64,000 nt of DNA, taken from Antitrichia curtipendula. Lineage: Eukaryota > Streptophyta > Bryopsida > Hypnales > Leucodontaceae. The stretch spans positions 27,091,567 through 27,155,566 of the forward strand of contig OX579636.1 in the NCBI GenBank assembly GCA_951230915.1, read 5' to 3'. The position numbers and the translations under genes were made by a program. Under the pieces are notes generated by a model. That model had not been told where the DNA came from, searched no databases, and was given only the letters and a program-made list of their open reading frames with translations. This document shows positions 24,131 to 37,320 of the stretch, piece by piece (position 1 is the first letter of the stretch; every line of letters starts with the position of its first letter).

Positions 24131-26904
24131 GAAACTAAGGAGCCAAACGCCAACTGCACCAAAATATTCCAAAGACTCGTGTTTCACACGCAAACATGAA
24201 GCTTCAATGGATTGTGACCAGAAGAAAACAACAAACTACTTGTATACTGCACAGATAGATTCACAAGCTATGGATCAAATTGTTGGAATTAAACTGAACT
24301 GCAGAGTCTTAATACCTGCAAACGATGTCAACAGGAATCTTCGGTGTTGGTATATGGTTATTGCGACTAGTATCTCCTACCCAAGGAGAACCAATTGATT
24401 TTTGGAGTAGACTGAAGATGTTGCCTGCTAAACAAAAACACATGCATATAAGCAATTAGCAACTTCCAAAGATAACAAGCAATCAATCTAGAAGGCCAAT
24501 TTCAATCAAGAAGCAACTAATTGAAAGCTTTTAGAATTTACGTAGTAGTCTACCTTTCTTGATAACTGAGATATTTAACAAATTGGTTATGTAATTGCTT
24601 GATATTCTAAGAATTCAGACTTGATAGATAGTTTACATGAGTGGCAAAATTAGCTGGGTATTGGAGAATAAGTACCTAATACTCATATAAATGTTACGAT
24701 AATGCTAAGATTGCTGAATTCCTAGGATTGATTTGTGAGAATTTTCTTTTTGTTTCTATTGCCCTAGTTTCTTTCGTAGTTGAATAACACTACAACTATT
24801 AAAGTAGAATAGGGTTGTAAAACCACAATGATCTTCTTTCAGTCTATGTTTAGTTATTTCTCTTACAATGAATATCTCCAGGTGTGGTAGACAAGATGAC
24901 CTCAATCTCTACTGTTTCCGGAAACAAATGACTCAACCAAAACTCAAGAGGAAGTAAGCTTCTGAGGAAACTACCTCTGGGGTAACTTCTGAAATAATTT
25001 CAATAATTTCAATTTGAGATGTTTATAGATTTGAAGGTTTACTTCAGCTTTAGATGAAAGCACACTTGCAAGGTATGCTACTGCAAATAATTTGCGTAAT
25101 TCTAGGTGACGGAGGAGATTTTCAGGCTAATTCTCTGGCTCTCCAGTTAAGGTAATTAACATCGTGAACCACATGTCGTCAAACAAGCCATGTCAAGCAC
25201 ATGTTAATCAATTTCAGGGCATCTCACCTTCGACGCGGATTTTCACGGCGTAATCAATGACTTGCTTGACGATGGATCTTCATCATTGCACAAATGTACA
25301 ACTGCTGCTGTCCCTAAAATCTGCAAATCTGCAACGATATAGACCGGTTAGCGAAACATACGACAGAAAGCAGAGCATTCCAATCTCGCAAAAATTTCGA
25401 CAAACTTAATTGCAACCCAAAAAGCAATCCCAATAAAAACTCCCTCTAGCACCTCAATCACAAAGATGAACCAGCTGAATGACTTTCACCTACAATTTTA
25501 TGTGACCTTCCCTCACTCAAACCAAAACGGTAGTCACGTACAGCATTCCTAGTGCTCAAATGGAGTTCAGTTACGTACACCTGTGGCGACCCTGACGTGA
25601 AGTGCTGAAAATTTCGAAATTGCAACGGTACAACCTTGCAGGATCATCACCGCCTGGGTCCGTGTATCCGTGTATCCAGGTGATTCTGCAACTGTACTCC
25701 AACAATCCTCTGATGTAACAAATGTGATAGCTTCCTTCAAACCCTAGCTTACAACCAGCCCAAACCCTAGGCTCCCCACCCTCTCAAACTTCAACCCATC
25801 GACCAAACACCAACATTCCTCTCAGAAAAGAAGTTCGTTAAAAGGCTCGATTGTGCCGCAGGCATAGCATTGCGAAAACACAGAAAACGAATCTAGAAAC
25901 AAACACGAACAAGCAGAAAGAAAACAATCAAGAGAAGGAACATCAACCTCAATGGAGCAAAAACCTCAATGCCTTCCGCTGAGGATTCTAACTACCTGAC
26001 ACAGCTGTCGCCTCTTCCAAGTTACCAGACTTCAAGAAAGAAGCCACAACATATAGCATTTGCAATGCTCTTGGACCTTTGAAAACCGAACCCGACAAAG
26101 CTTAATACACCACTAATCCAGCAACTAAACCAAAATATAAACACTGGCACCGCTTACCGCGCCACAAAACTACTAAAGAACAAAAGAAACGAGCCGCTGC
26201 AGGCAAATAAACAGCTACGACTCGATTGCAGTCTGAGACTACCGTCGACAAATACGAAAATAATGGAAAATGAAAATTCCTCACAAGGCAGACAATGAGC
26301 AGTGGCAGGATGAATGTGCAGCGTGACACACGCACCTTGCAGTTTACTTATTTGAAGTCCCAAGTTACACCGCCCGAATGACAGGTTGGGGAGCGAGAGG
26401 GAAGGAAGGGGCACGGATCGAGAGAATAGGATGAGAAACGATACGGTGAACCTCCGCAAATCGGACCGAGTCGCAAGCAATAATCTCGGCGCAATTCGCT
26501 GCAGGTAGCCAAGGGAGTGGCTACGGCGGGCAAAGAGAAAAGGAGGAAAGAGCCGGCAACAAACAGTCGTTGAAGGCGCAAACGAACGCGAGGAGAGCGC
26601 TGGGAAGACGACGACGAGGACGGAGCAACGGAGGGACGACGAACGAGGAAGAAGGGGACGGAGCGGGGAGACTCAACTACTATTTTCCCACCATGGAGTT
26701 CACGGAATCTTCGCGTGGTTCCCCGCCCAGTTCCCTTGCTTTGCCCTTGTTGGATCTCTTCTCCTTTACTCCTACTGCAGCTCGGTTTGTTCCCCGGGAT
26801 TTTCAGCGTGGTTCCGTGCTCGGGCAGATTTCCAGAGGGTCAAAAAAATGCTTTTGGGTTTTTGTCAATTATTTTGAGGAGACACGCACTGCAGTAATAA
26901 TGAG
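24131..26904. other. Gene-free stretch with a G+C-richer island
   Basis: 24131-26250 has no recognisable gene. About 26380-26830 is purine/GC-rich with overlapping ORFs on both strands (Arg-rich products such as GRRRRGRS), typical of a promoter or 5' UTR rather than of protein coding. It could be the distal promoter of the caspase-like gene on the minus strand; not demonstrated. Confidence 0.35.
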
Positions 26905-27330
26905 ATGGGGTTCTAACATGGTTCCTCGCAAAAGCATTTACGGTAACTATATCTACATGCAGCCCTTGTTCAAAAGCAATCTGAACGAACGTAAAAAGAT
27001 GTGGACATAAGAGCATAGAGTGGCCTATTCGGGGCACACCCACAATCAGCGCCTTAAAATTCATGCGCAGTTTCTTCCAGTACAGGATTAGTTTGGCATC
27101 AAAGGAGTTCTTGAGTTTTCATATACATTGTAGAGCAGTTAATCAACTCTTTGATGGTTCCTTGCACATGCAATTACGGTGAGTACACTTTCATGCAGTC
27201 CTCACCCAAAATGCAATCTGAATGGATGCACAAAAGTGCACACAATTTGGGCGTAAGAGCATACTTAGGGTGGTCTACTTTGGTCACACTTACGATCAGC
27301 GCTTCGAAAATTCATGGTTTATTGACCCTC
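26905..27330. repeat. Diverged tandem duplication of about 240 bp
   Basis: ATGGTTCCTCGCA...AATTACGGT-like, TACATGCAG, AATCTGAA, ATAAGAGCATA and ATCAGCGCcTtaAAATTCATG blocks at about 26920-27065 recur in the same order at about 27152-27317. No product is recognised in either copy. Confidence 0.7.
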
Positions 27331-27470
27331 AAAGCTTCACAACGAAACTTTCTATTGTGATGAATCTGATGAAATTGAGGTGAGTAGTGTGTTTGAACAA
27401 AGATACAAGCACAAATATGTGAAAATTCACGACCGGACTTGGACGTAAAAAATTAGGGTTTGGTGCTCAC

Positions 27471-28327
27471 CTTCTGTGTTTCCGGCATCTCCAGCAATCG
27501 ATTCCCCCAGTCGTCCCCCTCCACCTGCCTCCGAAAGTCCCACGAGATTTTCCCAAGCACCAATACATGGTCCCTCCGTTCGCGCCTTCTCCACGCCGGT
27601 TGATACTCCAACCACCTCAGCAGCTTCAAAATCAACGCAACCGTTTCTCGTTTATGGAATTTCTTGCGAAGTTCCACCGAATCACATCGATTCCACCTTA
27701 GAAAGGAATGCAATACAATGCAGCCTGGTCAATAATCTTCGTCAAAGACTTGTACCGCTTCACTTTCGCGTGCGAGACAAGCTCCAAGGCGTACTGGTGC
27801 GAGTTGAACCACCGATCCTGGGGCACGAAGATCTGGGAGCCGTTTGCCTCCGGATTCTCCACGGGTTTCCCTGTTCCGGAGTCCGCTAAGAAGTCGCAGA
27901 CGTTGAAGGTCGGGAACAAGGAGTCGCATTGGGCGTCCAGGTCGAGGTTGAACTCGGGAGGAAGCTCGTAGACGTAGACGTAGATGTACTTACCTTCGCA
28001 GTTGGAATTTCGAGAAGCTTTTGTCAGAATTGTGGTGTAGTTTAGAGACTGGGATGGGATTTCTTCGAAGATCTGCGTGCGGAGAATGTTTTTCTCCGAG
28101 CGGCGATTGCCTTCTTCCTCGCGATCGTGGTCGACCTCGATGCTCTGTTTTAGGTTTTGGTGCTCGGGAATCTCTTCTGAGAGGCTGTCTTCGAGCGCCT
28201 GGTCATTCTGTTCTAAGGTTTGACGCTCTGAAATCTCTTCTGTGCTATTCTCTTCGCCTTTTGATGGCATTGTCTTTGAGGCTGGTGGCTCTCCTGAATC
28301 TCCACCCTGACGTTGCCCATCTTGCAA
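27471..28327 (-). pseudogene. GT47 (exostosin/MUR3-type) glycosyltransferase pseudogene exon
   Basis: The N-terminal catalytic motif KYIYVYVYELPPEFNLDL and the segment WFNSHQYALELVSHAKVKRY are typical of GT47 Golgi glycosyltransferases (xyloglucan galactosyltransferase/exostosin relatives). Continuing on the same strand, LKLLRWLEYQPAWRRRERRD and SWDFRRQVEGDDWGNRLLEM match the next conserved block, but in another frame. Breaks are a TAA at 27698-27700, where the family has Tyr after IPF, and a one-base frameshift near 27655. The block ends at a GT donor after 27471, and no downstream exon (the GDS nucleotide-binding part) is found. There is no Golgi anchor. The first ATG in frame is at 28270; upstream codons may come from a preceding exon (ATTGCAAG acceptor-like). 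Confidence 0.8.
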
Positions 28328-29230
28328 TCAGACAACAAAAAGCACATTAGTGGAATAGTCTTGAAATAGAATGTAGTTGAACCTATTCCTGACCAAGCAT
28401 AACATTCAACAACATAGAAATTTGGAGGACCCCAAGCCTTACTTATTGTGCTCAAGAGAACTAGGTCATGATCAACACGATAAAATGATGTTGTACTTGA
28501 GGTTTAATTCAACGCAATGCCATATGCTATCCAAGTAGAAGAAATGCGGATCAAGTGTAACATTGAGAACTTTAATGTCAATTCCAAATTACCACTTGGA
28601 CATTCTCTATTGACGAATTTCACTGTGGAATGCCTCGTATTCAGCTTAAAGCTGAAACCTACTGTTGTCAGGAAAGGACACAGAGCTCAGCTAAGAAATT
28701 TTACAAGGAGACTGAAACTGAACAACTCAGTGCTCCATAATGCACTCGCTTTGATAGCTAGCACTAAGTACAGCGATGGCGTGTCATGGAAAACACTGTC
28801 GCTCCTGATCACGAAAACTTGATTCACTGTAGTGCAAACAGACCTGCCTAATCCCAGGTTGGATGTTTTTCGGGATACTCATTGCAACTTCATTCCATGG
28901 ATCTGGTAGCAACAACAAAAAACAAACTTTGCTAATCTGGCATTCTAAAACTTTGACAACAAATTCTAGGTCGAAGCTTCAAGAACATGACCAGCTAATT
29001 GACCCCATTCTCAGCCCTAAACGTGTCCAGATCAACCTAACCATGTCTGCATACTTTTCTTACCTCGTTGTGGAGCGCATGACCACCGAAAAGCTCTGCA
29101 ATATTGTTGCTGCTGCTGCCTTGAGCATCTGACCTCCCACTTGGGCTGTCCGTGCTTCTGAACGGCGTTGTGTTCCAAATTAGCACCAGTAGAATTTGCA
29201 GCAGCTGTCAGGGACCGAGGGGGCCTTGAA
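28328..29230. other. Spacer without a recognised gene
   Basis: Plus-strand ORFs at 28517-29132 have no family motif. A short CAG-type tract near 29105 gives a poly-Gln stretch on the minus strand. Nothing further is supported. Confidence 0.35.
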
Positions 29231-29816
29231 TTAACCCTGGAGCGCTTCAACGTTCATTTTTTGGACGATGTACAGATTGAAACTCAATTCTCTTTCTCAT
29301 TACTGCTTGGATGAAAGTCATCTAATTTGTGGTGATTCTTTGTCAAGTCGTTTGGCCTATCTAGTGGTTGGATTTGGTGTTAGTAGAGTTTGTATTTTTC
29401 TAAATTACAGATGTGGAAGTTTGTCAAGTCAAAAACTGCATTGATTTTAGTTCAAAATTGGGTTTGCAAAAATGAAGTCATAGATTTAAAGAACACAAAA
29501 ATTTCAAAAAATCACCATATGAAGAGAATCTCATTTCAAATCCATTCCAACAAGTTTTACTCAAAAAATGGCAATATTTTGCTTGTAATTGAATTTAGAA
29601 GGAATTCTGAATTTTCCTTTTCAAAATTTATAAAAAAAATATTTGTGATAGCATTGGTAAATCTAACCGTATAGATGGAATCTAAAAATCAAAATCTACA
29701 ACTTTTATTTGTATGTCAAGTCCAAAATATTCTTCCAAATAGGACGTTTTAAGGATTTTTCATAAGTAGTCAATTTTGGAGATGGATCCAAGCATTCTAG
29801 GGTTAAGGGAGGCAAC
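29231..29816. mobile_element. TTAA-flanked element F
   Basis: Left end TTAACCCTGGAGCGCTT and right end AAGCATTCTAGGGTTAA pair as imperfect inverted repeats (CCCTrGArnGCTT), with TTAA at 29231-29234 and 29813-29816. 586 bp, AT-rich inside, no transposase ORF. Confidence 0.65.
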
Positions 29817-30411
29817 CCATTCCTGACCACGCAAGTAGTTTAGGATATCTGCACTCATTTTGCAAGGTGGGGTTCCTCATAGGGTAAAATTTTCTCGTCT
29901 GTACAAAATAGGAGAAATAGGCAACAAAAGGTTTCCATAATTTTCTTGATTTTATTTTCACAAAACAGAATTACTATGAATTTTTTGAGAAGAAGATGGA
30001 CTTTCTTCCATTCTGGTGATATAGATCTTCTTATTTATGATCAAAAGCTGATTGCAATACTTGTTAACTAATCATAATGTGCCACAATTATGTCGGAAAC
30101 CACACCATAATTAATCTCCATGGTGGTCTCACTCTCTGCTGAGGGTAAGGAAATGTTGCAAATCCCCTGTGAGGTCAAGAGGGAAAATTGAACATACGGG
30201 AAATTTGATATGAACTCCTCGTGGACGATTGAAGTAAAGTCGAATTTATCATCTCTCTACACTTTGAATTTGTCATTAATTTTGCAGAGATATATTTGAG
30301 CTTTTGTGCAGAGGTTCTGTATAACTCATTGTTCGGAGGCAGTTTGGGTTTGGTTGGTTAGTGACACATGATCATTAGAAATTTAGAATCAGAGGCCGCC
30401 CCTTGTCCAGC
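29817..30411. other. Spacer containing an old dispersed repeat
   Basis: 29885-30060 is related to 16735-16910. No gene seen. Confidence 0.4.
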
Positions 30412-31066
30412 TTAACCCCAAAATGACCCTGGAATTTCCTGAGCTTCTAAAAATTTGCTCTAAATTGGAACAAAAAGTCAACATTTTGATAAGTTGTATC
30501 AATTCTTTTTGAATTGTAACTGTATAAAATCAAACTAGACATATTAGATATCACATTAGAAAAGAAAACACAACAAAATCTCTTATAAATTGAAAGATTA
30601 TAATGTTTGATCATGAGGGTGTTAAAACTATGAAAGTGATTTGAAGTCTTTCAATCCTCTTTTCACATGTTAAATCTAAAAAGTTGGTCACCAAAAAAAT
30701 GTGAGGTTAAAGGGCCAACATGCATAACCCCAATCAACTCATGACTTCTCAAAATCTTCTCTACAATTTTTTTTAATGAATTTCTAATAAGACTTTTTCT
30801 CAAAGATCTAGTGTATTTGAGGCTCATTCCCAAGAGCCCTCAACACTACAAAAAAATCAAGATTGCAGTAGACCCCCGTGCACAAAATCTTGAATAGAAA
30901 AATCACATTTGCACATTTTCAAAATCAGATTTTTGAAGCTAAAACTAAACTTCAAAAAGATTTTTTTCAAAAATATAAACTACTAAAAATAATAATTTGG
31001 TAAGGTTCTATTTAATTTCAAGAAATTGGCCAAGGTCAGTTGTCCTCAAGGTCACTTTGGGGTTAA
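30412..31066 (+). mobile_element. TTAA-flanked element, family G/H copy G
   Basis: Left TTAACCCCAAAATGACC and right GGTCACTTTGGGGTTAA are inverted repeats with TTAA outside. 655 bp. The interior is the reverse complement of 8124-8763 over several hundred bases. No ORF. Confidence 0.75.
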
Positions 31067-33446
31067 GGACTAGTTAACACCTCTGGTCTTTTGAAGGGAT
31101 TCTGTACATTTTTATGAAATTATTGCTTGTGTTGAGATAATTTCAATTTCAATCCACTGGTTTGATGAGTACATCACAACAGTCTCTAAGAAGTCTCTAT
31201 TCACTAATTGTCAACAGTTTTAGCATTTTTATTATGTTGATACATAATGTTACAAATATGATGTAATTACAATGTTTGGTTTAGTCTTTCTTTCAATGAT
31301 TGTCACCTACAACTAATGTTTCTTAGAGAATTTTGGGGAGGGTTGGCAATATTATACATGTCTGCAATCTATTTAATGATGGGGCTCTTCATTAGTGCCT
31401 TCAATCATGTTTCAAATACGTAGTCAAACCCTCATTATGGATTATACAATCAAAAGTAATATTGTTGTTGGATGTCTAAATTGCATAATTATGACTTTAG
31501 AGGTGTTTTTTGAGTTGCACTAATTAAATACTTGTGGTTTGAATGAATAGTCTATTGCAATGATGATAGTGAGACGTGGCCAAGACTACCAATTCTTTCA
31601 TCTTTGGTGTATCCATGCCTAGGATAACTTCTGCACGTGTATCATGGCAAAGAACTCACATTGAATTCTAAGAAATTGATCAAGCTAACAGATCCTTGTG
31701 ATGTCGAGTTTAATCCCAAAGAAGGTTGTTTGTAGCATTGAATACTATCATAGCATCCTTCTATATTTCTAGATATCATCCTACATTGATTTTGTAAAGT
31801 CCTATTGTTGGTCAATCATATACTAGTTGGGTTGTTTTTAAATTCTCACTCATTCTAAAGTGTATCATTGCGATGCTCTCATTGTCTAAGTTGGGTTCAT
31901 CTTAGCATGCTTAACATAAACTTTCTAATATATGACACCAACCAAACACATTTGAGTACCTTGTTTTTGTATTCCTTTCTTTTGATTTAATTTTATCAGG
32001 TATAAATAGATAACTTACATCATTCTAGATGTGGACACTTTTATGGCATGGAATACACATCTCATTGTCTTATGTTCTTGGAAATCCATTCATGTATACA
32101 AGCAAACAATTTGGTACGTCATTCTTTTGGAATTTGATTATATTCATCTGGTACCATTATAAGTGTAATTGTTCTAGTTAAGGCTCTTTTGTAGAGCCAC
32201 ATGATCAAAGATTATTCTATCTAAATTTTTTAGAGGATGGAGAATCATTTGATGAGGTCAAATTCAATAAGTTTGGTCTATTTTCTTGGTACTTGATATC
32301 AATGCATTTTGTTCTAGCTTAATTGTCAAGTAGTTGTTTTATGTTTAGTTAAATTTCTTCAATATATGATTTTGTAGGTGATTCCCTAGGGCCCACACGT
32401 CTTGTTTCACCTTAAAAGCTATTTTGAAGAAATTTGAGTAGCTACTTTATTCAAATAGAAAGACAATGTATGCATAGAGAATGGAAACAAGCATAGAACC
32501 AATCATAATGTAGATGCTTGAGTGCTTGTTGGTATGATTCTGTTATTTTATACATTTTTATTTGAAACAATAATTTTTTTGGAAGTACAGATTGATGATT
32601 TGCTTACGAGATCTTATACAAAATTTTGCTACTTGAAAGATTGTTTAGCCGTCTATATTTTCATTTTGGATTGTTTATTTGTGAGATTAGTTATTTGCCA
32701 ATGATTTTCATTTTGAATGAGGCCTTTCTATAGCAAGTTGTTGGTTCTCCCAACATTATGAGCCCAAGTATGTGAGCATCTACAACAATGCAAGAAAATC
32801 TCTAGCATTTGCAAATTTTCTATGAAGAAGCGTGCAATAGCCCTTGAAATGTTCAACTATGTATTGAAAGGAAAATGAATGTTTTGAAAAAGTTCAATGC
32901 ATCCAATTAGTAGTCACTGAAGATGCTTAGTATAACTTTGTTAAATATATGAATGAAAAGTAGAAAGAATGCTCATTATGAATCGATATCTTAAATTGAT
33001 ATTTTAGAGGGGTTACAATTATTTTTAACAATTCTTAAAAAACTGTCTTACTATCTCAAGTTCAATTAATTAGAGGTCAAAGTCTCAAAGTCCATTTGTG
33101 GACACATATTTTTACTTGTATATTTTTATTTCTAATTTTGATATTATCATATTTAATTATATTATGATCTTATTGTAGTCTAAGTTTTGCTACTTCTACA
33201 AATACCCAGAGAACTAGTATAGGGGTTCAAAATCTAGGGAATAGTCAAATAGTCTAACGTTTCTGTGACTAGGGTCACTTGTATTCAAGATTGGAATGAG
33301 ATTTACTATAATATTTCACAAACACAAAGAAAACATACATTCACTCTTATACCCATTTGTATAATTTGGTTGCCAGTCCTTTAAATAATGCTATGGACGC
33401 ATGAAATGCCGTCTTAGTCCTTCCTAGTGTTCTAGGGGAGAGTTCC
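31067..33446. other. AT-rich gene-free stretch
   Basis: No family motif on either strand and only short chance ORFs. Probably decayed transposon DNA. Confidence 0.4.
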
Positions 33447-35880
33447 AACAATTTGTTAGGTTTGACCACAATTTGTCATGCGCATGATCTACTTACTAGA
33501 CAAATGCAAATATAATAATATATTTATATAGTTGTATCCATATTCCTTAATTATTGGTGATTTGCGTTACCAAGACAATTTGTCCAATCACTATTTACTA
33601 GCCTAATCACAAATTTAGATGAGTAGAAACCAGTCCCAGTCCTACAACAATTTGTCTCTAACTAAATGCAAGGGCATGATTGCAATGCATTCACCAAGTT
33701 TAGTATACTCTGCACAGTTGCAACAATTTGTCAAAGTATACAATTCATTTCAAATACAGGAAACACACCAAAGCATAGGAACTTACTATTAGTCTTACTC
33801 ACTCAAGCTGATCCTCAGACTAATTGTCGTGTCTAAGAACAAATCACTTCATTTAGGACTATACTCATATCAACCAAGTAATCCCAATTCAATTTCACAC
33901 AACAACTAGTTCATATCCTTACGGTAGTCACTGATAAGACAATTAGTCATACTAAACATTCACCCAAACAGGGCTTATTCTATTCACTGAATTCACAATC
34001 GTATTTGAACTAATCACTAGTTCGGCTCAACTCTTCAAACTCAGTCTTTGACAATTTGTCTAATTGCCACTACAAGAGAAAGGGGTGTTTTAAGTAGTGT
34101 CCTAGACATCACGTCTTTTAAGTAACGTCTTTTAAGTAAGGTTTTAAGTAACATTTTACTAAAAAGACAATCTTTTTAGTAAAATTTTACTTAAAACCTT
34201 ACTTAAAAGACGTTACTTAAAAGACGTGATGTCTAGGACACTACTTAAAACACCCCTTTCTCTTGTAGTGTGCTTCAGACTTAACGATTAGAGATCAAGA
34301 GACAATTTGTTGAATTTCCAATCGGGAAATTTAACTCACTTAACAACTTCAATAATCACACTCAGTAAAAATTACTTGAAAACATCACTCACTGTAAAAT
34401 CAAACAATTTAATTTTCACACATATCGATCACACACAGAATACAATCAATCGCAAACACACATAATTCAAATTTACAATTTAATTCAATTTATAATGACA
34501 ATTTGTCTACAAACCACTGGTCCTTCTCTATCTTCCGCAATATCACAACTTAATACACACATCAAAGCATGACAATTAGTCTTAATAAATCACAAGTAGT
34601 TTATTCTTGAATTACACAATTCAAATTGTTTTTAACACTTAGCAATTTCACATACATGGATTTGTTTTTTATTTACAAAAATCCATAGAATTAATTATTT
34701 CACTCCCTACACAATCATAATTTCAATCTGATTTTTATCATATCCAATTCATATTAATTACAGTGACAATTTGTCTATACTCACCTCTTTTCCTTCACTA
34801 ATTTAAAACGTTCTACATTATAGTCGTTCTTACAACAACATGATAAATAATAATTTAATCATATTCAATTGGACAATTTGTCTCTCACAATTCCTCTCAA
34901 CAAGATATCTCAATCAATTGATTTATTATCAATCTTCACATGATTTCCTAATTGTGTATTTTAATTTCAATTCAAAGACAATTGGTCCAATAATAATATA
35001 AGGCTAATTATAATTCAAACAATTTGTTTACGAATTACATACCAAATAACTTGTTTCGGCTGGTCCTTCACGATCCAGCACCGAGCTTGCTTTCCTCAAA
35101 TGATTCTTTCGTCCGGCTGCTCCAACTCCGCAGTTGACAAATTGTTCCAGAGCCAGTATCCAAGTACAGCGCTCAATTGACAATTTGTTTTACACAATTA
35201 ACATTCACTAAATTCAAGAATTTACAATGAAAACCATATTAAAAACTCGCAGTTCAATGGACTAAAATTAATTATGCAACTCGTATGACGATTAGTCATA
35301 ACACAATCAAAGACATCCAATTAAATTGACCAAATGTGATAACTCATTCAATTATACACTTACAATTTGTCACAACCGCATACATAACACACAATGAAAG
35401 AACTGGAATTAACTCGTCAATTTGTTACAATATCCATCACAAAATTCAACAATCCAATCACTGGATTGTTTTACAATTTCAAATACAATTTGTCACACAC
35501 AACAAATAATCCAATCACTGGATTACAATGTTTCACCGGAGCACTCCTGTGCTGGACAATTAGTTCAAAAAGACGATTTGTATTACACAATTGAAAGAGT
35601 TCATGATTTACAGAAAACAAATTGACACTTAAGACACACGAAAGATAACCGAGAGAGTGAGAGAGAAGAAGTTGACAAATTGTTCATCTTAAGCTATTGG
35701 AAAGGTGTGAGACCTTGAATATCAACCGATGCTAAGACAATTTGTTACTCCTCCGATCTAATCTATTCATAGCTTTTAAAATCCTTCATCTACTTGTTCA
35801 TTCATCATTCCTTTTCCGTTTAATTCCTAAGACAAGTAGTAAATGACTCCTTTCTACACTACTAAAGACAAGTAGTCAAA
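33447..35880. repeat. Dispersed array of the palindrome GACAATTTGTC and variants
   Basis: The 11-bp palindrome, whole or as the core ACAATTTGT, occurs more than 20 times at irregular spacing, mostly 30-150 bp, between about 33447 and 35740. Examples start near 33469, 33574, 33646, 34050, 34281, 34495, 34763, 34864, 35177 and 35732. Close variants are GACAATTAGTC (33938, 34571), GACGATTAGTC (35287) and GACAAGTAGTC (35830, 35871). Sequence between copies is unrelated, so this is not a tandem satellite. It resembles clustered protein-binding sites, as in subterminal regions of some DNA transposons (inference). Confidence 0.8.
34068..34270. mobile_element. CACTA-type MITE (foldback, 203 bp)
   Basis: Begins CACTACAAGAGAAAGGGGTG and ends CACCCCTTTCTCTTGTAGTG, an almost perfect inverted repeat over the whole length. 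CACTACAAGA is the usual terminus of CACTA (En/Spm) elements, and the flanks carry the 3-bp duplication TGC at 34065-34067 and 34271-34273. It lies inside the palindrome array, a few bases after one GACAATTTGTC copy. Non-coding and very likely able to form a long hairpin RNA. Confidence 0.92.
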
Positions 35881-36499
35881 AAACAAAAATTTCACTGTGC
35901 TCACACTTACTTATTCCTAAAATACCTTGACTCAAATCTTGATTTGAAGTTTTGCAAAGATGCACTGTAAACAACATTGAAAAATAATTTGGTTTCAATA
36001 TTTGAATAAAAGATGTTGATTTTGAATTATGAATTACATTTGTACAAGTCAATTTATTATGCTATTATCAATATTAAGAAATTAAAAATAAAAATAAAAA
36101 TTGATAATTATATATTTTTAACTACATAAATATTGAAAATTCTAAATTCTAAATATAATTATTTGAAAAAATAAATATAAAATTTAAAAATTTATGAATT
36201 TCATTTTTTCAACCAACTTCATTTAAACTACAATGACTTGACATACCTCTAATATGCTACTTTGAGATTTAAAAAAAGAGTAATTTTAGGAATTCATACC
36301 ACCTAAGTCTTATTCAACTAGCACTAGAATAGTTTAGATAAATGACAGATGTATGTTTTGAAATCCAAGGGATACTTTGTACTTTGTGAATTGCCGAAAA
36401 TAGACTCAAAAATCTAAATCAAATAAGTCATAGCATACGCATGTGTTTGGGGTCATATTGACTTGTAGGATATAGATTTATGATATTATATGAGGTATA

Positions 36500-36535
<36 letters not shown>

Positions 36536-37320
36536 ATTATTGGAACCTTTGAAACACTGGATTTTTTTTTGGCAATTTGGTGCAAAATTGCACCAAATTT
36601 TATGGCTTGGCACCATGCCTATTGAAAAAAAATGATACTACAAAGGTGAAAAATTGCCAGAAAACTTCAAATAAAAAAAAATCTTGAATGAAATCGCCAC
36701 ATTATGGATGAAAACTGAATCATGGATATGTGATATGTGCTAATATGATATTTTCTATCTAATATGTGGATGAATGTTGAAATTTGTAGCACCACTAAAA
36801 CATTCAATGTCGCCACTTTGGCACTTCATTAAAAATGAAAAAAATAATCCTACTTCGAAAGATCCATGCTTGGATTCACATTCAAATGATTTTTCTTCAC
36901 GCTACCAAAATTGAATTTTGGAGGCGTAGTAATTTTATAAAGCTACTTTCCTAATCAAATTGACTTTTTGCTATCAATGATCAAATTTCAAAGTTCAATT
37001 GCATTTAGGAAAAATCTTTAGGTATATCTTTTTTTTTTGAAAAAAATCTCAAACTATAATTTTTTTTATTATATTAAAAGTCACATGCCTCAATTTTGTA
37101 TATAGATATCTATGTATTGTAACCAACAAGGTTATAAAAAATATTTTTAGAATTAGGAGTTGAAACTATTGGGGAATTGTTTTACAAAAACTAAAAAATT
37201 CAAAGGAAAAAAACGAATTCAAAGGAAAATTCAAAGAGATGAACTCAATTTTCTAAAGAATATTAATTATTTGCCAGAGGTTCAACTACGGTATGATGCA
37301 ACTTTGAATGCGTCACAATA
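35881..37320. other. AT-rich gene-free stretch
   Basis: No gene recognised. Contains a TA-type microsatellite at about 36494-36532. Confidence 0.4.
36494..36532. repeat. (TA)n microsatellite
   Basis: Alternating TA with two interspersed GTATA units. Confidence 0.95.

Noticed and set aside
26570..27010. 146-codon plus-strand ORF as a gene
   Set aside because: Arg-rich low-complexity product in a GC-rich patch, overlapped by minus-strand ORFs of equal length and running into a tandem duplication; no motif.
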